This document shows, piece by piece, positions 1-8,491 of a stretch of 64,000 nt of DNA (position 1 is the first letter of the stretch; each line of letters begins with the position of its first letter). The notes under the pieces were generated by a model. That model had not been told where the DNA came from. It searched no databases and worked only from the letters and a program-made list of their open reading frames with translations. This DNA is from Arthrobacter sp. MAHUQ-56 (GTDB taxonomy: Bacteria > Actinomycetota > Actinomycetes > Actinomycetales > Micrococcaceae). The position numbers and the translations under genes are program-made. The stretch is from assembly GCF_019710585.1 (NCBI RefSeq), contig NZ_JAIFZQ010000004.1, positions 296,504-360,503 of the forward strand. Reading direction: 5' to 3'.

Positions 1-883
1 CGGCCACGCCGACGGCGCCGGCAGGCTCCACCACCATCTTGGCCCGCTCGAGCAGGAAGATCAGCGCGCGGGCCAGCGAGTCCTCACTGACGGTCACAAC
101 ATCGTCGACGAGTTCCCGGATGATGCTGAACGGCAGCTGCCCCGGGCGTCCGACGGCGATGCCGTCCGCCATGGTGGACACCTTTTTCAAGGGCACCAGC
201 GCGTCTGCCGCCAGTGACGGCGGGTAGGCGGCGGCGTTTTCGGCCTGCACACCGATGATGCGGATCTCCCGGCCCAGTTCCCTTGCCCGTGCCTTGATGG
301 CGACGGCGACCCCAGCCAGGAGCCCGCCGCCGCCAACCCCCATCAGGACGGTGTCCACGTTGGGCACCTGCTCGAGGATCTCCAGCCCCAGCGTGCCCTG
401 GCCCGCCACGACGTCAACGTTGTCGAAGGGGTGGACGAACACCGTTCCCGTCTCGTTGCTGTAGCGCTGGGCTTCAGCCAGCGCCTCGTCCACGTTGTGG
501 CCGTGCAGGACCACTTCAGCGCCGTGGCTGCGGGTTGCGGCAAGCTTGGGCAGCGCCACACCCAGCGGCATGTAGATGCGGGCCTTGATGCCCAGGCTCT
601 TCGCGGCGACGGCGACACCTTGCGCATGGTTGCCGGCGGAAGCTGCCACCACCCCGCGCTTTTTCTCTTCCGGCGACAGGCGTGCCATCCGCACGTAGGC
701 CCCGCGGACTTTGAACGAACCGGCACGCTGCAGGTTTTCGCATTTGAAGTAGACGTCCCCGCCCACCATGTTTCCCAGCGCCCGCGATGACTCAACGGGC
801 GTACGCGCAATAATCCCGTCAAGCAGCTTCTGCGCCTCCAGGACATCGTCCAGTGTGACGGGAAGGGTTTCAAGGATTTTCAC
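1..883 (-). CDS. ilvA: Threonine dehydratase (threonine ammonia-lyase), 3' end outside window
   Basis: PLP-dependent deamination of threonine (and serine) to 2-oxobutyrate, in isoleucine synthesis or threonine breakdown. I read this frame by hand. It opens with GTG at 883 behind a GAGGAG ribosome site and starts V-K-I-L-E-T-L-P. The PLP lysine lies in AGSFKVRGAY near residue 58, a GGGGLLAG cofactor loop follows, and the last visible stretch is LLERAKMVVEPAGAVGV, typical of the fold-type II family. About 294 residues are visible and the C-terminus runs off the left edge, so a regulatory ACT domain cannot be judged. It lies 3 nt after the AI-2E gene, so the two are probably co-transcribed. Confidence 0.9.
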   Translation of the reverse strand, partial: MKILETLPVTLDDVLEAQKLLDGIIARTPVESSRALGNMVGGDVYFKCENLQRAGSFKVRGAYVRMARLSPEEKKRGVVAASAGNHAQGVAVAAKSLGIKARIYMPLGVALPKLAATRSHGAEVVLHGHNVDEALAEAQRYSNETGTVFVHPFDNVDVVAGQGTLGLEILEQVPNVDTVLMGVGGGGLLAGVAVAIKARARELGREIRIIGVQAENAAAYPPSLAADALVPLKKVSTMADGIAVGRPGQLPFSIIRELVDDVVTVSEDSLARALIFLLERAKMVVEPAGAVGVA

Positions 884-886
884 GGA

Positions 887-2209
887 CTATTCTCCTCTGG
901 GTTCGGCCCCGTTGCCCGGTCGGGAGGCGGTGCGGGCATCGCGGTGTTCAGTTGTGGTGCCGGCCCGGTCGTTCTCGATGTCGGATGCGGCCGGCGGTTC
1001 AACGTCCTCAATGGTGTTGTCCGGGCCGGCTCCGGCCGTAACGGGCTTTCCGGCAATTACCGGCACCTGTTCATGTTCCCACGTTCTCGCGGCGATGTAG
1101 CGAACGGCCGAGTTTGCTACGGCCAGGATGGGCACGGAGAACAGCGCGCCCGGGATGCCGGCGAGGTAGGAGCCCGCCGCCACGCTCAGGATCACGGCAA
1201 CGGGATGGAGCGAGACCGCCTTGCCCATGACCAACGGCTGCAGGATGTGTCCCTCAAGCTGCTGGACCAGCAGCACGATTCCCAGCATGATCAGCGCGTT
1301 GACCGGACCGTTGGCCACCAGTGCCAGCAGCACGGCCACGACGCCGGTGACCAGGGCGCCCACCACCGGGATGAAGGAGCCGAGGAAGACCAGGACGCCC
1401 AGGGGCAGCGCCAGGGGAACGCCGATGATCGCAGCACCCACACCGATACCGATGGCGTCGACAGCTGCGACGAACATCTGGATGCGGGCATAACTGACCA
1501 TTGATGCCCAGCCCTTGCGGCCAGCGCCAAAGGCCGCCGCCCGGGCTTTCCGGGGAAGCAGCCGGACCAGGAAGGCCCAGATCCGGTCCCCTTCAAGGAG
1601 GAAGAAGATCAGGATGAAGAGCGCCAGGAGCATTCCGGCCGCGAAGTGTCCGGCGGTGCTGCCGAAGGACAGGGCGCCGCTGAGGATGCTGCTGCTGTTG
1701 TTCTGCAGCGCATCGCTGGCTTCCTTCACGTACTGGTCGATCTGGGCTGCGGTCAGGTGGAGCGGGCCGGCCGACAGCCAGTCCTGGACCTGGCGCACGC
1801 CTTCAAGCGCCTGGGACCAGAGCTCGCCAAAGCCGACGATGAGTTGCCGCCCGACCAGCGCCAGCGCCCCTGCGATCACCCCGATGAAACCAAGGACGGT
1901 CACAGCCACGGCCAGGCCGGCGGGCAGACCGCGCCGCTTCAGCCACGCGGTGACCGGGCTCAGCAGCCCGGCAAGGAGCGCGGCCACCATCACCGGGATG
2001 AGCAGGAGGGTGACGTGGCTGAGCAGCCACACCAGGGTTCCGGCCATCAGGAGGATCAGCCCCAGGCGCCAGGACCAGGACGCGGCAATGCGCACGCCGT
2101 AGGGGATGTCCTTGTCGAGTTCACGGTCCGTCAGGACCCGCAGCGGCGCAGCGGATACCTGCGCGGAAGATTGCCTTGCCTGGGTAACGTCGTCCTCGTT
2201 TGGCCTCAT
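887..2209 (-). CDS. AI-2E family transporter (TqsA/PerM-like membrane protein)
   Basis: A 440-residue polytopic membrane protein. After a charged N-terminus of about 40 residues come paired hydrophobic segments (about residues 50-90 and 95-125), a soluble stretch, and a C-terminal block of four or more helices with the conserved P-L-A-L-P-L-G and F-I-P-V-V-G motifs of the AI-2E/PurR-effector family. Members export or exchange small solutes. The autoinducer-2 link is experimentally shown only for a few, so no substrate is claimed. The tail after about residue 385 is hydrophilic and low complexity. The ATG at 2209 is the first good start, and the gene runs into the threonine dehydratase gene. 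Confidence 0.85.
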   Translation of the reverse strand: MRPNEDDVTQARQSSAQVSAAPLRVLTDRELDKDIPYGVRIAASWSWRLGLILLMAGTLVWLLSHVTLLLIPVMVAALLAGLLSPVTAWLKRRGLPAGLAVAVTVLGFIGVIAGALALVGRQLIVGFGELWSQALEGVRQVQDWLSAGPLHLTAAQIDQYVKEASDALQNNSSSILSGALSFGSTAGHFAAGMLLALFILIFFLLEGDRIWAFLVRLLPRKARAAAFGAGRKGWASMVSYARIQMFVAAVDAIGIGVGAAIIGVPLALPLGVLVFLGSFIPVVGALVTGVVAVLLALVANGPVNALIMLGIVLLVQQLEGHILQPLVMGKAVSLHPVAVILSVAAGSYLAGIPGALFSVPILAVANSAVRYIAARTWEHEQVPVIAGKPVTAGAGPDNTIEDVEPPAASDIENDRAGTTTEHRDARTASRPGNGAEPRGE

Positions 2210-2245
2210 ATGCCAATACTTCCGCAGCCGTCCGCTAATGGGAAA

Positions 2246-3208
2246 CTAGCGGCGGCCGGTGGCGGGCACGTAATCGATCCCCCATTCCATGCTGAACGAC
2301 TCCCCCGCCGGCAGCCACCTCAGCCCGTCACCGGAGTTGAACGCGTTCGCCGGCCCGGTCATCGGCTCCACGGCAACGGCACGGGTGCGGCCGGGATAGA
2401 CCGTGCTCACGTAGATATGGACGTAACGGCAGGATTCGTCCTGCCACAAGGCCACCTGGCTGCCGTCTGCGGCAGCCAGCACGTGCCGGGCCTTGCCGGC
2501 CTCGTATCGAAGATCCGTGAGGGCAACGTCAATGGCCAGGTCGGCGACGCGCCCGCCCGAACGGAAATCTGCGTCGCCCTCGACCGGCGCTGAACTGCGG
2601 GGAATCAGCCGCTCGTCGGTTACGAGACGGGTGCCGGCAGCAACCGTCAGGACCAGATCCTCAACGGGGGTGTCCCCCAGCCGCAGGTAGGGGTGGGCGC
2701 CCAGGACAAACGGTGCCGGCGCCGCCGAGTCGTTTGCCAGGGTTTGCCGGACCCTCAGGCCCAGGTCTTCGGTCAGTTGGTAGTCCACGCGGTGCCGGGC
2801 GAGGAACGGGTAGCCATGCTGCGGAAAAATAGTGGCTTCCAGCGACACCGAATGCTCCGACTGCCCGAGCGGCGTGTAGCCGGTGTTCCGCAGGAGGCCG
2901 TGGCTGGCGTTGTTGCGGCTGACTTCAGTGATATCCAGTTGCTGCTTCTTGCCGTCCAGCAACCACTGCCCGTCCTCCACCCTGTTGGCCCACGGTGCCA
3001 TCGTGATGCCGGCCCCGCCGGGCGGGATCTCGTCATCGCCGTAGGTCTCGGTGAGCAGGACCCCGGCGCGGCTGAATGAGCGGAGCCCGGCGGCGAGTTC
3101 GGTGACCACTGCCACGGCATCTCCGCGGCGAAGCTCGTATTGGCGGCCCGTCGCGCAGGTCCGGGGGCTGGCAGGGGCTGGAATTTCCGGGTTGGAAGAC
3201 ACTGTCAT
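2246..3208 (-). CDS. Aldose 1-epimerase family protein
   Basis: About 320 residues of the galactose mutarotase beta-sandwich family, which interconverts alpha and beta anomers of free aldoses in the cytoplasm. The family's general-acid histidine is probably in NNASHGLLRN, the second in GAHPYLRLGD, and a C-terminal glutamate in AVAVEPMTGPANAFNSG. I prefer the ATG at 3208 (MTVSSNPEIP) over a start at 3250, because the extra residues look non-native and GTAAGG lies just upstream of 3208. It is divergent from galT-galK across an AT-rich 100-bp region, so a role in galactose use (galM-like) is likely. The exact sugar is not proven. Confidence 0.85.
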   Translation of the reverse strand: MTVSSNPEIPAPASPRTCATGRQYELRRGDAVAVVTELAAGLRSFSRAGVLLTETYGDDEIPPGGAGITMAPWANRVEDGQWLLDGKKQQLDITEVSRNNASHGLLRNTGYTPLGQSEHSVSLEATIFPQHGYPFLARHRVDYQLTEDLGLRVRQTLANDSAAPAPFVLGAHPYLRLGDTPVEDLVLTVAAGTRLVTDERLIPRSSAPVEGDADFRSGGRVADLAIDVALTDLRYEAGKARHVLAAADGSQVALWQDESCRYVHIYVSTVYPGRTRAVAVEPMTGPANAFNSGDGLRWLPAGESFSMEWGIDYVPATGRR

Positions 3209-3245
3209 GCGCCTTACCGTACAACGGGGAGCGCCGCTCCTCCAC

Positions 3246-3310
3246 CACACCCGCTTGTTACTTTTTGTTGTTAACTATTCATTATTGATCGTTTGTGGGA
3301 AGATTTCCCC
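3246..3310. promoter_or_regulatory. AT-rich divergent promoter region between epimerase gene and galT
   Basis: In a GC-rich window this stretch is strikingly AT-rich (TTGTTACTTTTTG, GTTAACTATTCATTATTGATC). TTGTTA at 3255-3260 could be a -35 box for galT, and GTTAAC is a small palindrome that could belong to a repressor site. The promoter role is inferred from composition and divergent gene layout only. Confidence 0.5.
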
Positions 3311-4468
3311 ATGACAGGGATCACCAGTACTACACTCTCGGACGGCCGCGAGCTGATCTATTTCGACGACGCCGGCAGCACTGCTTCCCGCGCCGCCCAC
3401 CTGACGACGGACCACCGCGGCCTGCCGCCACGGGGTGAACCGGGCGAGATCCGTTTCGATGCGTTGACGGACGAGTGGGTTGCCGTCGCCGCGCACCGCC
3501 AGACCCGCACCCACCTTCCGCCGGCGGACCAGTGCCCGATTTGCCCCACCACTCCCGGCAACGCATCGGAAATCCCCGCAGGGGACTATGACGTCGTCGT
3601 GTTCGAAAACCGCTTCCCCTCCCTTGGCCCGGCCCTGGGTCCGGTCCCCGCGGACCCGGCGTGGGGAACGAAGGGACCCGCCTATGGCCGCTGCGAAGTG
3701 GTCTCCTTCACCCCGGAGCACACGGGGTCCTTCAGCGGCCTGAGCCCGGAACGGTCCCGCACGGTGATCGAAGCCTGGGCCCAGCGCACAGAGGCGCTGA
3801 GCGCCATGGCGGGGATCAAGCAGGTGTTCCCCTTCGAGAACCGCGGCGCGGATATCGGGGTCACGCTGCACCACCCGCACGGGCAGATCTACGCCTACCC
3901 CTACGTCACGCCCCGCGCCGGCGTCCTGGGTGCAGCGGCCCGGAAGTACTACGACTCGAAGGATGGCAAGGAAACCCTGACCGGCTCCCTGCTGCGGGCC
4001 GAACGCGAGGACGGCAGCAGGATGGTCCTGGAAGGTGCGAATTTCAGCGCGTACGTCCCCTTCGCAGCCCGCTGGCCCCTGGAAATCCACCTGGTGCCGC
4101 ACCGCCACGTCCCGGACCTCGCCGCACTGGACGGCGAGGAGAAGGACGAACTCGCGCACCTATACCTTGATTTGCTCAAGCGCGTCGACGCCCTCTACCC
4201 CACCCCTACCCCGTACATTTCCGCCTGGCACCAGGCGCCCCTGGATGATGCCCTCCGGCCGGCCGGCTACCTTCACCTGCAGCTGACGTCTCCCCGCCGT
4301 GCCGCCGATAAGCTGAAGTACCTCGCCGGTTCGGAAGCAGCAATGGGCGCGTTCATCAACGACACCACGCCGGAAAGCGTGGCGGAGCGGCTGCGCAATG
4401 TCGCCGTACCGCCGTCGTCCCAGCCTGTCCCCGCCCTGGCGGCCGCACCCGAAGGAGCCCCCGCATGA
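3311..4468 (+). CDS. galT: Galactose-1-phosphate uridylyltransferase
   Basis: Second Leloir step: UDP-glucose plus galactose-1-phosphate gives UDP-galactose plus glucose-1-phosphate. The 385-residue protein shows the CPIC zinc pair (C75, C78), the FENRFPS segment, and the HHPHGQIYAYPYV active site with the nucleophilic H-P-H around residues 188-190. A C-terminal EIHLVPHRHV segment completes the histidine-triad fold. ATG at 3311 is chosen over an upstream TTG at 3293. Its stop overlaps the galK start (ATGA at 4465), so the two are translationally coupled. galE is not in the window. Confidence 0.96.
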   Translation: MTGITSTTLSDGRELIYFDDAGSTASRAAHLTTDHRGLPPRGEPGEIRFDALTDEWVAVAAHRQTRTHLPPADQCPICPTTPGNASEIPAGDYDVVVFENRFPSLGPALGPVPADPAWGTKGPAYGRCEVVSFTPEHTGSFSGLSPERSRTVIEAWAQRTEALSAMAGIKQVFPFENRGADIGVTLHHPHGQIYAYPYVTPRAGVLGAAARKYYDSKDGKETLTGSLLRAEREDGSRMVLEGANFSAYVPFAARWPLEIHLVPHRHVPDLAALDGEEKDELAHLYLDLLKRVDALYPTPTPYISAWHQAPLDDALRPAGYLHLQLTSPRRAADKLKYLAGSEAAMGAFINDTTPESVAERLRNVAVPPSSQPVPALAAAPEGAPA

Positions 4469-5652
4469 GCAAAGCCCCCAGTCCCGGCGCCGGTCCCGCC
4501 CCGGCCGGCACCGACGAGCTGACCGATCGCTTCAGCCGCGAGTTCGGCGGCCGGCCCGACGGCGTCTGGCAGGCCCCCGGCCGGGTAAACCTCATCGGGG
4601 AACATACCGACTACAACGAGGGATTCGTCCTTCCCTTCGCCATCGACCGCACGGCGCGCGTTGCGGTCGCAGCCCGCCCGGACTCCACCGTCCGCCTGCT
4701 GTCCACCTACGGGGACCACGGTGTCGTCACCGCCTCGGTGGAGTCGCTGCAGCCTGGAACCGCCAAGGGCTGGACCAAGTACCCCCTCGGCGTCATGTGG
4801 GCCTTGCGCGAACGCGGCATCGATATCCCCGGCGTGGACCTCCTGCTGGACTCCAACGTACCGCTGGGCGCCGGCCTGTCCTCGTCGCACGCCATCGAGT
4901 GCGCCGTCATCTCCGCACTGAACGACCTCACCGGCGCCGGGCTGGAAGCGGAGGACATGGTCCTGGCCACCCAGCGGGCCGAAAACGACTTCGTCGGTGC
5001 GCCCACGGGCATCATGGACCAGTCAGCGTCCCTGCGGGGATCCAGAGGGCACGCAGTCTTCCTGGACTGCCGGAACCAGGAGGCCACCCTGGTTCCGTTC
5101 GAGACCGAACCGGCCGGGCTGGTGCTGCTGGTCATCGACACGAAGGTTTCACACTCCCATTCCGACGGCGGTTACGCTTCCCGCCGGGCCTCGTGCGAAC
5201 TCGGCGCCGAGGTACTTGGCGTCAAGGCGCTCCGTGACGTGGAGGTGGGTGATCTCGAGGAGGCGGCCGGGCTGCTTGACGAGGTCACGTTCCGCCGGGT
5301 GCGCCACGTCGTTACGGAAAACGACCGGGTACTCCAGACGGTGGAGCTGCTGGGCCGCCAGGGCCCCTCAGCCATCGGCCCCTTGCTGGACGCCAGCCAC
5401 GCCTCCATGCGCGACGACTTCGAAATCTCCTGCCCGGAACTGGACCTGGCCGTGGACACCGCCCGGGCCAGCGGCGCCATCGGCGCCCGGATGACGGGAG
5501 GCGGCTTCGGCGGGGCAGCCATCGCGCTCACTCCGGTGGATGCCGAACAAAAGGTCCGCGACGCCGTCGCCAAGGCTTTCGCCGACGCCGGATTTGCCGC
5601 GCCGGACATCTTCACCGTCTCCCCTGCCGCGGGAGCCATGCGCATCGCCTAG
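4465..5652 (+). CDS. galK: Galactokinase
   Basis: ATP-dependent phosphorylation of galactose to galactose-1-phosphate, a GHMP kinase. The 395-residue protein has the galactokinase signature GRVNLIGEHTDYNEGFVLP near residue 37, the ATP-binding PLGAGLSSSHAIE motif near residue 133, and MTGGGFGGAAI near the C-terminus. Length is normal for the family. It overlaps galT by 4 nt and is followed by a perfect 16-bp stem-loop, so galTK is a closed two-gene operon. Confidence 0.96.
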   Translation: MSKAPSPGAGPAPAGTDELTDRFSREFGGRPDGVWQAPGRVNLIGEHTDYNEGFVLPFAIDRTARVAVAARPDSTVRLLSTYGDHGVVTASVESLQPGTAKGWTKYPLGVMWALRERGIDIPGVDLLLDSNVPLGAGLSSSHAIECAVISALNDLTGAGLEAEDMVLATQRAENDFVGAPTGIMDQSASLRGSRGHAVFLDCRNQEATLVPFETEPAGLVLLVIDTKVSHSHSDGGYASRRASCELGAEVLGVKALRDVEVGDLEEAAGLLDEVTFRRVRHVVTENDRVLQTVELLGRQGPSAIGPLLDASHASMRDDFEISCPELDLAVDTARASGAIGARMTGGGFGGAAIALTPVDAEQKVRDAVAKAFADAGFAAPDIFTVSPAAGAMRIA

Positions 5653-5687
5653 GTGCGCCTGCTCCTTGCCGCCGGCAGCACTTAAAG

Positions 5688-5722
5688 ACTGTGGGCCCCA
5701 CCAGCTTGGTGGGGCCCACAGT
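5688..5722 (+). terminator. Stem-loop terminator after galK
   Basis: A perfect 16-bp inverted repeat (arms 5688-5703 and 5707-5722) with a 3-nt GCT loop, followed by TGTTTGATTT. It lies between convergent galK and the Bax-inhibitor-1 gene, so it may act in both directions. Confidence 0.8.
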
Positions 5723-5757
5723 TGTTTGATTTACGACGGCGGGAGCTGCCGCAGTGC

Positions 5758-6672
5758 CTAGTCGTTACCCCGGAGGATGGCCAGCAGGCGGATGATCTCC
5801 ACGTAGAGCCAGACCAGCGTTACGGTCAGGCCGAAGGCTGCAGTCCAGGAGAAGCGCTGCGGCGCGCCGCTGCGGACACCCGCCTCAATGCTGGTGAAAT
5901 CCATGATCAGGGAGAACGCGGCCAGGCCAATGGCCAGCAGGCCGATGAAGACGCCCAGCGGGATGCCGAAGATCTCAACGCTGCGCAGGCCGAAGGGCTG
6001 CTGCAGGACACCGGTCCACATCATCACCATGTTGACCAGGGCGAACACGGCATACCCGATCACGGCGATCATGAAGAACCGCATGGCCTTCGGTGTGGCG
6101 CGGACCTTGCCGCTCTTGAAGAGGACCAGGGTCACGGCGAACACCGACAGCGTGCCAATGACGGCCTGCAGGCCGACGCCCGGGAACTGCGTGTCCAGGA
6201 TCCTGGTGAGGCCGCCGAGGAAGAGGCCTTCCAGGGCTGCGTAGGCCAGGATCAGGGCCGGCGAGGGCTGCTTCTTGAACGTGTTGACCAGGGCAAGCAC
6301 GAAGCCGCCCAGGGCGCCGACGATCATGAGCATCGAGGCCAGGCCCAGCCCGACCGTGAGGGTGATGGCAGCGCCCACCAGGACGGCCCCGAGGCACGCT
6401 GCCGTCTTCATGATGACGTCGTCGAACGTCATCCGGCCGGTGTCTGCGGGCCCGGCCGACGGCTGGCTGTACATCTGGCGCAGCTGCTCGTCGGTCATGC
6501 TCTGGGGCTGCGCGTTCCAGCCCTGCTGGCCGTAGGGTGCCTGGCTGTACGGCTGCTGGCCATACTGTGCCTGGCCATAGGGAGCACCGTAAGGAGCCTG
6601 CGGTACAGGCGGTGCCTGGGTGGCTCCACGGAAACTCTTTCCGTTGAAGATCGGGTTGCCGCCAAGTGCCAT
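5758..6672 (-). CDS. Bax inhibitor-1/YccA family membrane protein
   Basis: A 304-residue integral membrane protein. The first 90 or so residues are hydrophilic, rich in Q, Y, G and P with repeated YGQ/YSQAPYGQ units, and probably disordered. Seven hydrophobic segments follow, as in the TMBIM/YetJ family of pH-sensitive calcium leak channels. Actinobacterial members are mostly uncharacterised. ATG at 6672 has GGAGG nine bases upstream. The gene stands alone between the galTK terminator and the liv operon. Confidence 0.85.
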   Translation of the reverse strand: MALGGNPIFNGKSFRGATQAPPVPQAPYGAPYGQAQYGQQPYSQAPYGQQGWNAQPQSMTDEQLRQMYSQPSAGPADTGRMTFDDVIMKTAACLGAVLVGAAITLTVGLGLASMLMIVGALGGFVLALVNTFKKQPSPALILAYAALEGLFLGGLTRILDTQFPGVGLQAVIGTLSVFAVTLVLFKSGKVRATPKAMRFFMIAVIGYAVFALVNMVMMWTGVLQQPFGLRSVEIFGIPLGVFIGLLAIGLAAFSLIMDFTSIEAGVRSGAPQRFSWTAAFGLTVTLVWLYVEIIRLLAILRGND

Positions 6673-6805
6673 TGCGGGGTTCCTCCATGTTGGGTGTGGG
6701 TGATGTACTTTTCGTTACGCTACCAATTCCCACGTCGGGCTTCTCCCGAAAGTTCCCGCAGCAGCGGCTCCGCAACCTAACCGTGACTCTTGGGCCCCGG
6801 CCGGG

Positions 6806-6837
6806 GCCGGGCGCCGGGCGGCTGCCCGGCGCCCGGC
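6806..6837 (-). terminator. GC-rich hairpin immediately after livF
   Basis: A 14-bp perfect stem (6806-6819 and 6824-6837) with a 4-nt loop, starting 4 nt beyond the livF stop. There is no T-run on the minus strand, so this is a strong hairpin but not a textbook intrinsic terminator. Confidence 0.55.
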
Positions 6838-6840
6838 GCC

Positions 6841-7554
6841 CTACCCGACGCCCAGGTAGGCCTCCTTCACTGCGGGATCCTCCAGGAGTTCCTTGCCGGT
6901 GCCGCTGTGCGTGATCTCGCCGGTCTCCAGCACGAATGCCCGGTGGGCTCCGGCCAGCGCCTGGTTGGCGTTCTGCTCCACCATCAGGACCGTGGTGCCC
7001 TGGTTGTTGATCTCCTTGATGATCTTGAAGATCTGGCGGATGAACTGCGGCGCCAGCCCCATGGATGGCTCGTCGAGCAGCAGCAGCTTCGGGTTGGACA
7101 TCAACGCCCGGCCAATGGCCAGCATCTGCTGCTCGCCGCCGGACATGGTGCCGCCGAACTGCTTTTCGCGTTCCTTCAACCGGGGAAACAGGTCGAAGAC
7201 GCGTTCCAGGTCCTTGGCTACGCCGCTCCTGTCCTTGCGGCCAAAAGTTCCCATATCCAGGTTTTCCATGACGGTCATGCCCGGGAAGATGCCGCGTCCC
7301 TCCGGTGCCTGGGAGATCCCGTGGACAACCCGGATGTGCGCCTTCATCTTTGTGATGTCCTGGCCGGCGAAGGTGATCGTGCCTTCCGAGCAGTTGAGCA
7401 GTCCGGAAATGGTCCGCATGGTGGTGGTCTTGCCCGCGCCGTTGGCCCCGATCAGGGCCACCACTTCCCCCTCATTGACCGTGAAGGACATGTCCCGCAG
7501 GGCCTGGATGCGGCCGTAGTGGACGGACACTCCTTTGAGTTCAAGCAACGTCAT
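6841..7554 (-). CDS. livF: Branched-chain amino-acid ABC transporter ATPase LivF
   Basis: One of two ATPases powering the Leu/Ile/Val (HAAT) importer. 237 residues with Walker A GANGAGKTT near residue 38, signature MSGGEQQMLAIGRAL, and Walker B LLLLDEPSMGLAP. The start is ATG at 7554 (MTLLELKGVSVHYG), with GGGAGAG upstream. It overlaps the end of livG by 14 nt and is the last gene of livHMGF. Confidence 0.92.
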   Translation of the reverse strand: MTLLELKGVSVHYGRIQALRDMSFTVNEGEVVALIGANGAGKTTTMRTISGLLNCSEGTITFAGQDITKMKAHIRVVHGISQAPEGRGIFPGMTVMENLDMGTFGRKDRSGVAKDLERVFDLFPRLKEREKQFGGTMSGGEQQMLAIGRALMSNPKLLLLDEPSMGLAPQFIRQIFKIIKEINNQGTTVLMVEQNANQALAGAHRAFVLETGEITHSGTGKELLEDPAVKEAYLGVG

Positions 7555-8491
7555 CTTCGGGCTCTCCCAGGTAGGCGGCAATAACACGCGGGTCTTCACG
7601 GATTTCGCGGGGCAGTCCGTCCGCGATCTTCTTGCCGAATTCCAGCACCACGATCCGGTCCGTCACTCCCATGACGAGCTTCATGTCGTGCTCAATCAGC
7701 AGCACGGTGTAGCCCTCATCCCTGATGGTGCGGATGAGGGCCATGAGCTCCTCTTTCTCCGCGGGGTTGAAGCCGGCCGCAGGTTCGTCAAGGCACAGCA
7801 CCTTGGGATCGGTGGCCAGGGCCCGGGCGATCTCCAGCCGCCGCTGGTAACCGTACGGCAGCTGGCGGGACAGCACATGCGCATGGCTGCCGATCCCCAC
7901 AAAATCCAGCAGCGCCATCCCGCGCTCAATGGCCGACTTTTCTTCCCGGATGTGCGTGGGCAGGCGAAGCAAAGCCCCGCCCACACTGGTGCGGTGCCGG
8001 GCATCCAGGCCCACCACCACATTTTCCAGCGCGGTCATCTCGCCGAACAGCCGAATGTTCTGGAACGTGCGCGAGAGGCCCAGGCGCGTGATCTTGTGCT
8101 GCTTGATGCCGTTCAGGACCTGGCCCTCCAGCACCACTTTGCCGCTGGTGGGCTTGTAGACACCTGTCATGGCGTTGAAGCAGGTGGTCTTTCCCGCACC
8201 GTTGGGGCCGATAAGCCCCAGGATCTCTCCGCGCTTGATGTTGAAACTGATATTGTCCAGGGCCACGAGGCCGCCGAACTTGATGGTCAGGTTCTGCACC
8301 TCCACGATGTTGTCGCCGACTTTGACCGCGATGTCGCGGTCGGGCGCCACCTTCTCGGCCAGTTCCTGGTCAACCCCGGCTTCCGCCAGGGCTTCCATGT
8401 CCAGCTCAGGGGCGACAGGGGTCCCCGGGGTCTCCTGCGCCGGCTGTTCCTCCACGCTGCTGGACCCGGCGTGCCTTTCCTCGGAGCTCAT
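7541..8491 (-). CDS. livG: Branched-chain amino-acid ABC transporter ATPase LivG
   Basis: Second ATPase of the HAAT importer, 316 residues. ATG at 8491 (MSSEERHAGS) overlaps the livM stop as ATGA. An acidic 60-residue N-terminal extension precedes the ATPase core, longer than in the classic E. coli LivG. The core has Walker A GPNGAGKTT, signature LPYGYQRRLEIARAL and Walker B LCLDEPAAGFNP, with the LivG-type tail EDPRVIAAYLGE. Reading further upstream in this frame gives arginine-rich non-native sequence, so the earlier starts are rejected. Confidence 0.92.
   Translation of the reverse strand: MSSEERHAGSSSVEEQPAQETPGTPVAPELDMEALAEAGVDQELAEKVAPDRDIAVKVGDNIVEVQNLTIKFGGLVALDNISFNIKRGEILGLIGPNGAGKTTCFNAMTGVYKPTSGKVVLEGQVLNGIKQHKITRLGLSRTFQNIRLFGEMTALENVVVGLDARHRTSVGGALLRLPTHIREEKSAIERGMALLDFVGIGSHAHVLSRQLPYGYQRRLEIARALATDPKVLCLDEPAAGFNPAEKEELMALIRTIRDEGYTVLLIEHDMKLVMGVTDRIVVLEFGKKIADGLPREIREDPRVIAAYLGEPEDDVA

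Noticed and set aside
6806..6837. Classical Rho-independent terminator after livF
   Set aside because: The hairpin is strong but lacks a T-run on the minus strand, so it is listed only as a hairpin with moderate confidence.
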